Source: Basidiobolus meristosporus CBS 931.73
Lineage: Eukaryota > Basidiobolomycota > Basidiobolomycetes > Basidiobolales > Basidiobolaceae
Assembly: GCA_002104905.1 (NCBI GenBank)
Contig: MCFE01000202.1
Span: 1 to 64,000 of the forward strand
Direction of reading: 5' to 3'
Length of the DNA: 64,000 bases
Shown here: in pieces, positions 1-9,690 of the stretch
Numbering within the stretch: position 1 is the stretch's first letter
How the letters are laid out: every line of letters starts with the position of its first letter
Program-made: the position numbers and the translations under genes
The notes under the pieces: generated by a model
Database searches by the model: none
What the model was told of the DNA's origin: nothing
What the model saw: only the letters and a program-made list of their open reading frames with translations

Positions 1-1400
1 TCTGACAAAGAAGGTTCACTGATGGATTTTGAGCCTATCTCCCCTAACAACAGTACCATGTATGAGCCCAGTCAAGTCCCAATATGCATTGAGATAACAC
101 CTGCTGAAACAAATGCAAGAATGCTTCTTAGAGCCAAGTGAGCCCAGTGATCCATCTATTGGTGAATGAGGTAATATTGTGGCTAGAGAAGTGGGGCATA
201 TCCACTAATATCAGTTATGGGGGCTTTGAGGATTTATTACTACATCTTGCCAAAATCATACCAGGATGCAACTTACCATGTACATGGTACAGGTGGACAA
301 TCATCATGTGGCTAGCCACATATGATCCAGAGACTGTCCTGATTCCAGCATGTTTTAACAGTTGCATGGCATTCACATCCAAAAATACTACCATTGCAAC
401 ATGTCCAAATTATTGGGAATCCACCACTATTGAGGGAAATCATTGTTCACACTCTGGATATATTCCGGTCATATCCCATCTGAGGAAGCTAATACAGTCC
501 AATAAATGATGCAAAGCTATACAGCACTGCACTCAGTATGAATCAAGCACAAACATATCCAATATATTTGATGGCAAACATTACAAACAGCTCAGAAGCA
601 AGGGCTATATCAAAGGTATGTATGACCATGCCTTTGCTTTAGCACTTGATGGCTTCTCATTAAACAAGTACTCTACCAGCAAATCCTGCTGGCCACTGGT
701 TCTTATCAATCTGAATCTGCTGCCCATCTTACAGTATCAGAGCAATAATGTGATGCTATTCTCACTGGTATCTGGGCTTATATTACCATCAAACCTGGAT
801 AGCTACCTGTATCCATTGCTGGATGAGTTTTGTATGCTTTCCAGCAGGATAACAGTAAATGGTTGTCATGTGAAAGCACATATTTTTATCTGCATTGGAT
901 ATACCCCTGCCATCAGCAAGATAGCAGATTTTTCTAGGCACAATGGATGGTATTGCTATTGAATGTGTGAGATCCTGGGAATTTACTCCATAACTCAAAC
1001 ACATTATTATTACACAAACACCAGCATAAGAACATCCTCTTTCCACAGAGCAAATGTATAGATGTCATCATGCAATTGCAGCAAAGGTTGCATGCTATAA
1101 GCCATTGGCCAGAATATGGAATCAATTGGAGACCAGAGATGCTTAAGATAGAGGTTATCTGTTGGAGCAAAAGCTTTCCACTAGGAGCAATGCATTTGCT
1201 TTTCTACAATATCCCTTTACTGATGACCAAGCTGAACATGGGGCATCTCAAGCTGAATGAGCCCTTTGAGATACTGCTGAAATTTGAACAAATTGGCACA
1301 GAGTTTCTGCTACTCTAAGCACTTCTCACAGGCTCCAATTAGTATTCATATGCATAGGCAACAATACAAATCAAAGACTGGATGAACTGGATATGTGGTA
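1..1400 (+). mobile_element. Plavaka-like (CMC, Tnp2-type) DNA transposon, copy 1, truncated
   Basis: Remnant of a cut-and-paste DNA transposon that enters from beyond the left edge of the window. It aligns along its whole length with the inverted copy at 9691-12425 and the direct copy at 54838-57678, including the untranslated leader (compare the leader around 20-130 here with 54890-55010). Homology stops near 1400, where an LTR-like repeat (LTR H, 1409-2601) begins. No terminal inverted repeat is visible because both ends are missing. The family call rests on the encoded protein, described in the next entry. Confidence 0.75.
138..1318 (+). pseudogene. Tnp2/Plavaka-type transposase, broken
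   Basis: Decayed transposase read in one frame from 138 to 962, with a TGA stop near 507, then in another frame from 1070 to 1318. The middle carries the order typical of Tnp2-like transposases: a segment with FALALDGFSLNK, then WPLVLINLNLLP, then LDSYLYPLLDEF, then an HNG/YC(C) stretch that the sister copy at 11.2-11.8 kb preserves as GHNRRYCCQMCGIQG. That last Cys-rich GHN...C..C..G signature is what I rely on for the Plavaka/CMC assignment. The C-terminal part (SFPLGAMHLLF...LNEPFEIL) aligns to both other copies. At least one nonsense codon and one frameshift make it non-functional. Confidence is good for the family and low for any activity. Confidence 0.7.
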
Positions 1401-1408
1401 ATGGAAAG

Positions 1409-2601
1409 TAATCCATTACTAAAATATCTTAAAACCAATATTGAACTCATTTTCTTATTTTGCTTTTTGCTATTGTAACACACAAGTGAAGGATAAAGAA
1501 ATTCCAACTTTGAAGGACAAATACCCCAGACCCTGACCAGCAATCCACCCAAGAATATTATGCCATACAGAACATGCAGTAGCCAACACATGTTTCAAAT
1601 TACAGCTCATTTGAAGCAGTAGTTATGACCAAGAGTCCAATTATTATATATACTAGGCCACTATTGCTAGGATTACTGTGGTGACTTTGACTGCATGTAG
1701 CATTTGAACCTGCCTATCAAATTGCGTGAAATATGAACAGGTGCTGCACCTATGTCCAATCTGTGCTATTGCAAGATTTTTGCTTTGTATCACATGTATT
1801 GCTTGTGCAATTGCCCAAAAACTTTGATCCTTCAGAAATTCCATATATATGACTTCCCAGATGAAAAATAAAGGAGAGCCTCTCTTTGCATAATCTCCAC
1901 ACTATGATTACAGGTTTAAAGGTTGTAAGACCTCCCCTGCATCACTTGCACTGTTGAGTGTTCTGACTTTGATTGGTACTACATCAGTAAAGAGACTGCA
2001 AAGCTCACAAGAATCCAATCTAAGCTCTACAAGAAACTACCACTTTTCTGTTGGAAAAGTCCCCTCTAAGAAGCCCCTTTACTATAAAGACACCCCTTTA
2101 GTCTAAAGACCCATTTGAAGACCCCTTTAAAAAGCTCCATTACTCCAAAGAAGCCTCTTTAGGCACCCTTCTAATGTCAAGTTTGCTTTAGAAACCACTA
2201 CAAGACGCCCCTTTACTCTAAAAACACCCCTTTAGGTCTAAAGACCCCTTTCAAGACTTCTACAAGACAGCCCTTTAGGTTAAAGGGGAGTGCAGAGTTT
2301 CCATACTAGGAAAAATTTTCACAGAAAGGAAAGTGCCTTCCAAAAAAAGAAAAGTTACCATAAAAGTAAATAAGCCTTATAGTCAACAGAAGGTCAGAAC
2401 ACTGCCATAGTAGTGAGAATCACTGCCTATAGTATATTTTGAGCCTAAGATTGAGGATATTAGTGAAAGTTATATCTTCTATTGGTATATCAAACTCCCA
2501 ATAAACTATTTCAGTATTAGCATACGGAAAGTTGTTGTAAATTCTTGATTAGCCTCTATATTGTAGAACAAGCCCCAAACTAATCATAATACAACACAAC
2601 A
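1409..2601 (-). repeat. LTR-like repeat H, copy 1 (inverted relative to copy 2)
   Basis: Matches the reverse complement of 49610-50388. The shared ends are a TGTTGTGTTGTATT-type terminus (at 2601 here, 49610 in copy 2) and a terminus near CAATATTGGTTT (near 1409 here). In the copy-2 orientation it contains a TATA-like box and, about 30 bases before its end, AATAAA, the usual order in a long terminal repeat. This copy is longer because of about 215 bp near 1697-1910 that copy 2 lacks and an expanded minisatellite (2075-2290). Which retrotransposon family it belongs to is unknown. Confidence 0.6.
2075..2290. repeat. Degenerate minisatellite inside LTR H
   Basis: About 200 bp of imperfect repeats built on the theme ACCCCTTTAGGTCTAAAG followed by a variant of ACCCCTTTCAAGAC. 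The sister LTR at 49930-49990 contains only about one unit, so the array expanded (or contracted) after the copies separated. Confidence 0.7.
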
Positions 2602-4940
2602 ATTCATGGGGTAAAAATTGATCCCCCAGCTAATTTGAAGCACTGTAACACTGGCATATATGGGGAACAGGTCAGACAACTGCCCAAGAGCTCTTGGTAA
2701 GTCAAAACTAAGAAAAATTAAATTTTACTTGCTCAGATCTGTGTGGCCTATGAAGAGTTTTTCTTAGGCTTGACAAAGTATTTAATCATGCCTATTGCTG
2801 ATCATGCAAGAAACAGGTAGGTCTACATCATGGAAAGAAAGAAAGAAGCTCTGTCTAAGTCCAGGGAGCTTAAAGGGATGGTAGAGAGAGAAACTGGAGA
2901 AAAAATCAAGAAAATACACTCTGACAGTTGTACAGAATATACCTCAAAGCTCTTCATCCACTTATGCCAGATTTATTGGATAGAGCAGGATACTACTTTA
3001 CCATAGATCCTGTAGCAAAATGGATTAGTAGAACATGCAAACAGATCAATGACTGATATGACCAGGCTTATGATCCATGATCAAAAATCATCCTATAATT
3101 TTTAGGTGGAATCAGTTGCCACAGCTGCATACCCTAGTAGTAGGAGTTATAGTTGAATACTCTGTGAGTCTACTTTATTGAGACATGGTATGGATTACAC
3201 CAAGTGCAGAGCATCTATAAATACCTGGTTGTGCTGTCCATGCCCAGAAACTGCCTGGATATCAGTCAAATTTGTGTCAAAAGTGTAAAAGCATATTTTT
3301 GGGCTACTGCAATAGGAATAAAGTATGTAAATGCTTCAATACTAATACAATGAAGCTGATCAAGTCTTGGGATACATTGTTTGATGAAAGCTCAAGTTTG
3401 GCCTAAAAAAGGCTTCAGATAATGACATAAATCTGAGTTCAAGTCCACCAGCAGGCATAATTGAATCAGAGCAAAACAATGAAAGTTTTTTTACTCCTGA
3501 AGACTCTAAGCTGTATTTCAGTCTGAATTGGTGTCCAGGAATATCACAGAAGTGATCATTGCAGTATCAAAAGCCAGGAGATCCTACCAGATCCAAAATA
3601 GCACAAACTACTATTTCAATGAGGGTACAAATTTAGCCTTGACCTATTCAGTCCACATTAATGAGCCCTAGACTATAAGAGAGGCCTTAGATAGCCATCA
3701 GGTAAGGCTTGGGAGATCTGCAATGACTGAGGAGTATAAAGCCCTGATGGAAAATCAAACTTGCGACTTAGTGAAATAACCTATCAACCAAAATTAGTCA
3801 GACACTGATGGTCTTCCAGACAAAATATAAGGTGGATAGTACAATATTGGAAAGTACATAGCAAGATTTGTGGCCAAAGAATACTTCAAACAAAAGGACT
3901 TGACTATCCTAAGACCATTGCACCAGTAGCCAAGCTTAATTCCATCAGATTAATATTAGCTATTGCTGCCTAATATAGGCTTTTTTATACATCAAATTGA
4001 TGTAAAAACTGCATTTTTGAATGAACAACTTGATCAGGACATATAAGTGGATCATTCTGATGTGCTTATTGACTAAGGTAGCCCCTACTTTGTCTGCATG
4101 CACAAAAAGTCTCCATATGAACTTGCTCATTCACCAAGTGCCTAGAATTGCAGGATAAATTCTTATTTGGAATCCTTTAGTTTCAAAAGGAGTACTGCTG
4201 ACCAAGGTATATATTATAAGCCACATAGAGCAAGTCCTGTCTTATTAGCTCTATATGTGGATGATCTGATCATAGCTACCAATAACTGTGAAATATTGGA
4301 AGAGACTAAATTCAGCATATCTGTTCAGTTCAAGATGTCCAATCAAGGAAAACCTAGTTACCACTTGGGGATAAAGTTCTCCATAGACAGAAGTACCCAG
4401 ACTACCACCCTAATACAGTCCAAACATATTTTAGATATGCTAAGTAAGTATCAGACAAAAGACACTAACCTGGCAGCTACCCCAATGGAGACAAATGTTA
4501 ACTTGGTCAAAACTCCACGAATTCAAGTGAGCCTGGTGCAATCTGAAAGACCTACCTTTCCATATCATTCTGTGGTTGGCAATTGGAAGTATACCATGCT
4601 TGGATCCTGTCCAGATATCTCATATTCATTGTGAGTTGTCAGCCAGTACAGTCAGAATTATGGATCAGATCATATTGCAGCAATTAAGCAGATTATTAGA
4701 TACCTAAAAAGTACTGCTGATATATACTCAAACTACACCCTTGAGGATTCATAACAAGGCCTTGTAGGATAATCTGATGCTGATTGGGATGAAACTTACA
4801 TGTCAGAGGGTCTATTACAAGAAAAACATTTCTTTACCAGCAAAGGAGCAATGTCATGGAATTCAAGAAAGCAACCAGCTTTAGCACCTACCACCACAGA
4901 GGCAGAATAAATGGCAGCCTGCAAGGCTATTAAAGAGGCA
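2602..4940 (+). pseudogene. Copia-B1 pol remnant (integrase, reverse transcriptase, RNase H)
   Basis: Heavily decayed Ty1/copia polyprotein. In order: an integrase start that can be read near 2735 as DLCG-MKSF, the integrase motif with QNGLVEHANRSMTDM near 3015-3060, a connection region, the RT entry near 3735 (EEYKALMENQTW), AKLNSIRLILAIAA near 3930, and RNase H near 4800-4930 (SWNSRKQPALAPTTTEAE). The longest intact stretch is the RT end at 4167-4634, with an intact YVDD box (LYVDDLIIATNN near residue 29 of that stretch). Multiple stops and shifts elsewhere. The 5' part (LTR, gag, protease) is absent; the LTR H repeat abuts it instead. The RNase H is cut short and fused to an incomplete LTR. 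Confidence 0.8.
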
Positions 4941-5249
4941 GCTAGGTCACTTGAACTATAGTCTACAAGTATTGGAGTATTCTGTCAAAATCCTTGTTGG
5001 GAATATCTTGGACTATTTTTACCAAAATATCACATTCCCAGAACATAAAAGTTCTCAAAGTTGTCCTAACAGTCCCAAGCTTGACATTCATGCTCTTGGG
5101 ATCTTCCTAAATCTATTCTTTTTTTTTGCTTTGCCTGAACCATGTAAAAGTACAGATACTATTTTAACATTCAATAAATTGTTAAGTAGAGACAAATAAT
5201 TTACATATTCTCCCAAACAGTTGTAATATTTCTAAGACTCTGACAACAA
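4941..5249 (+). repeat. Copia-B 3' LTR of B1, 5'-truncated
   Basis: Aligns with LTR B copies at 28599-28946, 54489-54837 and 63109-63456 (shared TCACTTG...CTATAG, AGTTGTCC-AA, CAATAAAT and the end CTAAGACTCTGACAACA). The first 40-odd bases of the LTR, along with the end of pol, are missing, so a deletion joined RNase H directly to the LTR. Contains a CAATAAA polyadenylation-like signal. Confidence 0.7.
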
Positions 5250-5515
5250 AGACCTCAGGCTCTTACTTCAGTAGGTCATTGAGAATCTCTGTGGAGTTGC
5301 AAGCTGACCATAATGGTCAGGCAGATAAGAATAAAGCAAATGCAGTACCTACAGTAGAAAACCATCAAATGATCATTGTAACATAACCACTACCAGTATT
5401 AGTAGGTATGCTGTTGCTCCTACCAAAGCATTAAAGAGGCAATTATATAAGTACATAATAGTATAGATGCAACAATCCAGTGAAATTAGGAGATAGTTTG
5501 GAGACAAGATCCTTA
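5250..5515 (+). pseudogene. Fragment of element C gag-like ORF (plus strand)
   Basis: Homologous to 13097-13360 (part of the C element gag-like region), in the same orientation. It starts abruptly after the copia-B LTR and stops near 5515, where the matching sequence turns to the opposite strand. Full of stops; only a fossil. Confidence 0.6.
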
Positions 5516-5615
5516 TGAAAGGTAACTGTGATTGTCCCATCAAAATGCCATTGCAGAGTTTTAATCCTCTGACTTAGTGGTATTGGTGCCATAAGGACAC
5601 CATGCAATAACCATT
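5516..5615. other. Unassigned junction, about 100 bp
   Basis: Junction between a plus-strand and a minus-strand fragment of element C. I recognise nothing coding in it and find no match elsewhere in the window. Confidence 0.4.
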
Positions 5616-7735
5616 AAAATAATTCAATCTATACAAGTCCCTATGCATAACCCTAACAATAAGCTCAATCACCCACTCAACAAGTGACTCCACTGAAATC
5701 CTCCATTATATGTGCTCTTCTGCTATAATACCCTTTTTCCATAATTTCAGCAGGAATTTTGCAGCTTTGTGGTTTTGTTCATGCATTGATTTCCATAAAT
5801 CCAGCCTTCAGCTGGCAATGCAACATCCAGCTCAACAGCTGCCAGTCTCTACAACAAATCCTTGTATATTCAACTGTGTTTTTTTCAGCACTGCTCCTGA
5901 AGAAGAGCTCCAACCATTGGCTGTGCCTGTTATTGCCCCAAAATTTGACTGTAGGCAATGTAATAGTCCTGTGGTTTCCTGATGCTGTTGCTTAGTCTAT
6001 CAGTGGAATCTTAAACTCAGTCTACAAAGGAGGATGTGGAGGCTGGGGAGGCTGTGGTCATTATGAATAGACACCAGGCAGGAGAGTGGAGCTAGGCCAG
6101 GTATGGCAAGGAAAGGACTTAGGTGTGGTTCAGCAAAGCAGAACGCAATCCAAAACAAAGCTGTTTATTCAAGACCTGTATTTGTCAGACCAAGGAATAT
6201 ATAATGGTTATAGGACTACAAATACTGTGTTGCAATATTGATGCCAAGAGATATTGGCTAATGCTAATGGGGTTCTGGGATGAGACACAGTATGCAAGTA
6301 AAGATTGTAATGCAATAAAAATTAGACTAGAGTACCCAATGTGGATACACATGGTGTCAGCTGATCATGCAATTAGGTCTTGCAACATGTCTTTACAATA
6401 TTTTGCATGAACCTACATAAGTTTAAATAGGTAGCCTTTATGAAATGGATAAACAGGAATAAATAAACATTGTTTTAGAGTCTTTGGGAAGTAATCAGAA
6501 TGTGGTAGAGTGTTTTGGAAGAAATTGAGATTTATTCACTATGTAGATTTGGCCAGATTGCTAAAGGTCAGGGATGTGATATGATATGGCAGTGGTAGAC
6601 AAATTGCCTTTCTCTGCCAGCTGATCTGCTTCACTGGAGTATAGCTCAACTGGCATTGCATCCAACTCTAGAGAAAATGGCTATTGTCTTGTTGACAATT
6701 CTTAATGGTTACTATGGAATTCAACCTGTTCTGGGCTGACAGTTGTAGTCAGTGAGAGCTACATCTTGTTTCTCACACTACCCTGTCTCTGGCTTGGCTA
6801 GAAATTTTTCACTTCTCCTATGCCTTTATAAATGCCAGGTCTATCACAACTACTTTGACTGAGACCTTCTTGCACTCTAATACATTTTCTCCTTGATTAA
6901 TACTGCACTGGTGTGTAAACCTTTGCCTTCTTGTCCCTTGCCCACACTCTTCCAGCTTCCTGCTGTTACTCTGCCACTTGCTTCAAGCTTTCAGCCCTGC
7001 TTGTGACAGTATCCTGAGCAAGCTGCAATTTTTCTTCACTGCCCAACCTTTCACTGCCACTTTGGCTGAAAGCCTCTTGAATGGACTTACCTGTTTCCTT
7101 AATAGATATGGCACTACAGCATCCATTTTGGCCTGCTTGTGCTTTCCTGGCACTCTTCCAGCTGCATGATGTTTTACTGCCACTTATTTAGAGGTTTTAG
7201 CCCCGCTTGTATTGGGCTCTTGCCAAAGCCACTGAATTTTACCAATGGCGTACTTGTACTTTGGCCTCTGATAGCTTCAGCTATGCTTGTAGTACTTTTG
7301 CAGCAAGCTTAAGATGGCTCAAAACTTGCTTGCTTTTTAGAACTCATGAGAGAGCTCATAGAACCAGTCAATCTCATTCTGCTGGCCTGAGGTGCTGATG
7401 ATGCCATGGTAAGCTGGCCCTATGTGATGGCATGCTAGACTTCCATCAGCCTTTGAAATCTTGACCCACTCTTGATCATTATACCCAATTACTACACAAA
7501 TCTTTTTAATGCTTTGGCTTTTAGGCTCTGGTGCAAGTATCTCAGTCTCTCCCTTCTATATGGTGAAAGTTTTTTTGTGGACATTATCTATAAGCACTGT
7601 TGTAGTGCATCAAACACTTTATGCTATTTCTCTATTGTTGCTTGGGAGATTGCTTAATTCCTGGTGTTGACATTGTACTACTTCAGTTTGTCTTTGCCAT
7701 AAATGTACTGTGTTCATTAACTAGGATATTGATTG
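5616..7735 (-). pseudogene. Element C gag-like ORF, inverted copy C1, interrupted
   Basis: Reverse complement aligns with the C copy at 12928-14497 plus 27810-28140, and side by side with the C copy at 50690-53165. For example, the segment near 7500-7630 reads on the minus strand like the KPKNQETLKICEAIECNDEEW stretch of the plus-strand copy. No open frame longer than about 60-100 residues survives. A block of about 540 bp (6045-6590) interrupts it. The host protein is of unknown function; see the entry at 12928. Confidence 0.6.
6045..6590. mobile_element. Insertion of about 540 bp in element C1, possibly a solo LTR
   Basis: Interrupts the C1 fragment: sequence on either side (GAGGATGTGGAGGCTG and GGTAGACAAATTGCC) is contiguous in the other C copies (27810-27870 and, inverted, near 51170-51190). 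The insert has TG near its left end, CA at its right end and AATAAA motifs, compatible with a solo LTR. I cannot find a second copy in this window or a clean target-site duplication, so its type stays open. Confidence 0.4.
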
Positions 7736-7739
7736 CTCT

Positions 7740-9210
7740 ACCCCCTATGAACACAATTGGATCCTGCAGGTGGATCTAATCCAGATCAGCCATCCGGATC
7801 CTGCAATTTGTCTATCATAATGCTAGCAGCTTGGAATTATTAGCCCTCCATGCTGTAGTGGGGTGACAGTGACACCCATTGACAGATGTGCTCATTCCCA
7901 TAATTTTTTACTTCCCTATATCTCTACTACACTTATTTTATTTTTATTCCATTTGTCTTACCTGATCAGTACTATCCCATAAGCTGGTTGGCTATCACAC
8001 CTGCTTACCTTATTGCATAAGTTACCCCTCACTTTATGTAAGATTATCAGCTATAAGTGCTTCTATATAGGCAAGTACCTGCGCCAGTACCCGTGACACA
8101 TGATCAACCCATGTCACCATCGCTACCATTTCCATACCATATATGGTATCCCTATGTTACACAGGTTTCAGAATACTGATTCCTGATTGGTTCGGTGTGC
8201 TGTGCCTCTTAGAACCTTCCAGCACCTACTTAGAACATTCTTAGGTCATTCTGATGTCTTTAAGACTTCTATTGATATCCAGAACCTTCTCAAACACCAT
8301 GATTAGTAATCACTTAGCCAGTAAGAAAAGTATATAAGGGAGGCTATTCCTTAACAATAAATCATCATCCCTTTTATCAATATACAAACTTGTTGATTAG
8401 TGTGATCACTGCTACCTGCTGCTACCTGAACTTCAAACCCTTGACCACAGGACACTCCCAGGAAACTGCGCTGACAGCCAACTGACCTTGGAGGCACTAT
8501 CTTTTAATATATTTGATTCTTTCCCAAGTTTGTTCTTGTACAGGCAAAGATACTATTCTGTCTTTGTAACTATTGACCACAGCTGCATTCTTATCAGGTC
8601 CCTGCTGGTGGAGTTTACAGTTGTTTTGACTTTGGAAGCTTTAGTACATTGTCATCTCAAAAGACGCTGAGCCCAGCACATACTTTTGTTAAGACACCAA
8701 CTAAGTTGGGGATTGTAGCTTAATAGTTTTCCCTTGACAAGCTTGTGGCTTTATTCCCTTTCACATCAGATTAGAGACAGAACCCAAGTATTCCTAGCAA
8801 GCTTTTGCCAGAGGTTATTGCACCCAGTGAATACCCCACACAAGTGTTGGACATATCTCTCCCTTGGACCTATACACCACTACAACGCAATCTTATGTCA
8901 GGATTCTAGCAGCATTTTGTGGATTTTATTGCTAAGTTTAGTACAAAACTTGATGGTGTTTTGGCAGTCTTTTGAGAAGAACTGCATGGCTTTCAGGGAG
9001 TCATAATGAGCACTACATTTATTTGAGTAGACCTAGCAAGCCAACATTTCTAGTTGCCTTATAGGACAAGAAACTTGACTGTGTCTGACAGCCTCATTTC
9101 CAGCCTTTGCTGGCATTATAGCAGCAGTAAAACAGTCTACAGCTAGTTATGCTTAGTGCTACTGTACCAATGTACCAAGTGGTATTTTCTTTTTCTACCT
9201 CCCCTTGTAC
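7740..9210 (-). mobile_element. Plavaka-like 3' fragment, split by a C LTR
   Basis: Two pieces, 7740-7853 and 8885-9210, are contiguous with each other in a sister copy at about 9691-10127, so the intervening 7854-8884 is an insertion. The left piece carries a GGATC-rich palindromic segment (7760-7805) repeated at 9705-9740. The right piece matches the non-coding tail of Plavaka copy 2 (for example CTACAGCTAGTT-TG near 9133 and 10043). No coding capacity seen. Confidence 0.55.
7854..8884 (+). repeat. Solo LTR of element C, copy a
   Basis: About 1.03 kb starting TGTAGTGGGG and ending CCACTACA, i.e. imperfect inverted ends with TG...CA. It contains a TATA-like box (AAGTATATAAGGG near 8330) and CAATAAA near 8358, the usual U3-R layout. 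It is flanked by ATGC (7850-7853) and ACGC (8885-8888), a probable 4-bp target-site duplication with one transition; the sister Plavaka sequence near 9780 is uninterrupted at the same point. Other copies are at 9211-9690, 18115-18918, 53171-54229 and 59852-60842. Confidence 0.75.
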
Positions 9211-9690
9211 TGTGGTGGTGTACAATTAAAATGGAGGGACATTTCCAACACTTCTGAAGTATTTGGGTATTAGGTGCTCACTGGGTGTAATAACCTGTGC
9301 CAAAAACTTGCTAGGAGTACTTGGGCTCTGGCTCTACTCTAATATGAAGGTGAATAAAGCAACCAGCTTGTCAAGAAAAAATTATCAAGCTACTATCCCC
9401 AGCTTAATTGGCATCTTGAAAGAGTATGTGCTGGGTTCAGCATCCTTTGTGATGACAATGTACTAAAGGTTCTAAAGTCAAAGCAATGATAAACTCCACT
9501 AGCAGGGACTTAATAAGAATGCAACTGTAGTCAACAATTACATTTACACAAAAGTATCTTTGCCTGAAGAAGTACAAACTTGGTAAAGAATGAAAAATAA
9601 AGAAAGATATATTCAGTTGGCCATCAGTGCAGTTTCCTGGGAATGCCCAGCAGTCTGGGATTGGAAGTTAAGGCAGCAGTGACCCTATGA
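9211..9690 (-). repeat. LTR of element C, copy b, truncated
   Basis: Reverse-oriented C LTR beginning TGTGGTGGTG at 9211 and aligning with the 3' half of copy a. It lacks the TATA-containing half and joins Plavaka sequence near 9690. Confidence 0.65.

Noticed and set aside
7854-8884. Treating the C repeat as a DNA transposon because its ends are inverted (TGTAGTGG...CCACTACA)
   Set aside because: TATA box followed by AATAAA, TG...CA ends and, in C3, a primer-binding-site-like sequence with a gag-like ORF after it fit an LTR better.
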